In this document: positions 62,219-64,000 of the stretch, piece by piece
Position numbering within the stretch: the first letter of the stretch is position 1
Layout: every line of letters starts with the position of its first letter
Source: Haliclona indistincta
Taxonomy: Eukaryota; Porifera; Demospongiae; Haplosclerida; Chalinidae
DNA: 64,000 nt
Reading direction: 5' to 3'
Assembly (NCBI GenBank): GCA_964017065.1
Contig: OZ024791.1
Location: 1,299,887 to 1,363,886 of the forward strand
Position numbers and translations under genes: made by a program
Notes under the pieces: model-generated
The model's database searches: none
What the model was told of the DNA's origin: nothing
Seen by the model: only the letters and a program-made list of their open reading frames with translations

Positions 62219-64000
62219 GCAGCATCAGACTAGTCGTGTACAGACCAAGAACAGTACGAGGTGTACATTACGATACTAAGAGACGAGATCTAGCTGAACC
62301 AGCTAGTGCTGTAGGATGAGATCTAGCTGTACCAGTGCTGTAGGACGAGATCTAGCTGTACCAGTGCTGTAGGACGAGATCTAGCTGTACCCGTGCTGTA
62401 GGACGAGATCTAGCTGTACCAGTGCTGTAGGACGGGATCTAGCTGTACCAGTGCTGTAGGACGAGATCTAGCTGTACCCGTGCTGTAGGACGAGATCTAG
62501 CTGTACCAGTGCTGTAGGACGAGATCTAGCTGTACCAGTGCTGTAGGACGAGATCTAGCTGTACCAGTGCTGTAGGACGAGATCTAGCTGTACCAGTGCT
62601 GTAGGACGAGATCTAGCTGTACCCGTGCTGTAGGACGAGATCTAGCTGTACCAGTGCTGTAGGACGAGATCTAGCTGTACCAGTGCTGTAGGACGAGATC
62701 TAGCTGTACCAGTGCTGTAGGACGGGATCTAGCTGTACCAGTGCTGTAGGACGGGATCTAGCTGTACCAGTGCTGTAGGACGGGATCTAGCTGTACCAGT
62801 GCTGTAGGACGAGATCTAGCTGTACCAGTGCTGTAGGACGGGATCTAGCTGTACCAGTGCTGTAGGACGAGATCTAGCTGTACCCGTGCTGTAGGACGAG
62901 ATCTAGCTGTATCAGTGCTGTAGGACGGGATCTAGCTGTACCAGTGCTGTAGGACGGGATCTAGCTGTACCAGTGCTGTAGGACGAGATCTAGCTGTACC
63001 AGTGCTGTAGGACGAATTTGAGCTATGCAGTAGATCATTAATACACTACAGCACTTGTGAATCAGTGAATATGATACTGAGATTTGTAGTGTTCCTCAAT
63101 GATGTATACTTCATGGTGTTCTCTTCCTATTGATATTATTATTCATTCTTCATTATGTGATGGGTATTTGTGCTAACTAGCACAGTTAGCTTCCTACCAA
63201 TGCTTGACACACTGTACTAACAACACAGTTACACAGCTGTTGATAGGAACATGTGACATAGCCATGTTACAGTAATTAGCTATACATGTAGAGGAGGTCA
63301 AACGCAATTAACCTTTAGCTAATAATTGCAACTTTTCAATTAGCCTTGCCTCCATGAAATGCTACAGAATGCAGTGCCACCTGGTAGCGACACCATATCA
63401 GACAATCAGGCTTTTTTATGATTCCGAGCTCTTGACAACGTTCTGAACTTGCTCATGATCACTTAGTGAAGAGTGGAACCAGTGAACTAAGGCGCCTTCT
63501 TCACTACACTGCTCTCAAGTGCTCTGAGGACATGCCGTCAATCAATCCAATCTATTAGACCACGTGACTGAAGAAAAGGTCGCAATTATTACCTGAAGGT
63601 TAATTGCGTCTAAGCTACATGTAACTTGAGTTTAGCTGCATACAATTACTGTAAGTTGCTACTGACTAATGTCACTTCTGATCATCATCTTACTGGTAAT
63701 GCTGCATGTATAGTGCATTATGCCTTCATGCAATACGGTGAGCTGAGAATCCTGTTTTCAAATATTATTATAAATTTTTTTGTTCATGACAGAGTACAAG
63801 CAATGAATAAAGTAATGATAGCAGTGCATTGTTAAACTGAGAACAGTTCATGTGACTAGTTCTATTATAGTTTTTTTTAGTTCAATACATTCAGCACAGA
63901 TAGGTCCACCAATCATTATGCAGTCGAGACAATAATATTATTAATAAATGAAAGAGGTTCAAATGTCACCAGAGTGGTCACCAATGCTGCTACTGGACTG
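62219..64000 (+). repeat. ~1.5-kb direct duplicate, copy 2, with expanded 29-bp minisatellite
   Basis: Begins GCAGCATCAGACTAGTCGTG, as copy 1 at 45449, and runs to the window edge at the point corresponding to 46908. The minisatellite (62283-63015) has about 25 units against 13 in copy 1, with CGAGATC/CGGGATC and ACCAGTG/ACCCGTG variants. The flank after the array is nearly identical to copy 1 apart from small indels. Confidence 0.92.

Noticed and set aside
62283..63015. Second 29-bp repeat array, CRISPR-like by period
   Set aside because: Contiguous minisatellite without unique spacers, in a eukaryotic genome.

Overview
Eukaryotic (animal) genomic DNA. Evidence: spliced genes with GT-AG introns, Ty3/gypsy, Ty1/copia and hAT elements, a very high load of short inverted-repeat (MITE/foldback) elements, minisatellites, and no bacterial gene organisation. 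Small exons, compact introns and metazoan-type hAT and copia families suggest an early-branching marine invertebrate. A demosponge is my best guess, but the sequence alone does not prove it.

Layout. 0-2.4 kb: 3' end of a Ty3/gypsy polyprotein running into its 3' LTR. 2.6-24 kb: a repeat-dominated region. It holds diverged duplicate segments, a degenerate copy of the last exon of gene A (6.7 kb), several decayed copies of gene A-like 5' exon/intron sequence (9-16 and 21.7-22.3 kb), at least a dozen foldback/MITE insertions (several nested), a truncated Ty1/copia copy with one LTR (16.6-18.6 kb), a frameshifted hAT transposase (18.8-21.2 kb), a second hAT/ZBED fragment and a NYN-nuclease-like fragment. 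24.67-40.98 kb: gene A on the + strand, at least ten exons whose phases all agree; I do not recognise its product. Its introns carry many more MITEs. 41.2-43.9 kb: a degenerate satellite of about 400-bp units.

44-64 kb: two large inverted-repeat structures, then genes on the minus strand. Gene B encodes a coiled-coil protein and is seen as a 5' part (54.04-55.37 kb) and a 3' part (46.91-53.43 kb), separated by a 200-N gap; they may be one gene or two. Its 3.3-kb exon is mostly three coding minisatellites (7-, 10- and 11-residue repeats), and its last exon encodes a further minisatellite tail. Two in-frame stop codons interrupt the 3' part. Gene C (55.84-62.06 kb) is a complete seven-exon ankyrin-repeat gene of about 206 residues. 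Genes B and C are bracketed by two direct copies of a ~1.5-kb segment with an internal 29-bp minisatellite (45.45-46.91 and 62.22-64.00 kb).

Coordinates of exons and repeats were read by eye. Splice sites were chosen from GT/AG motifs plus phase agreement. Element family names are by terminal structure only, because no database search was possible.
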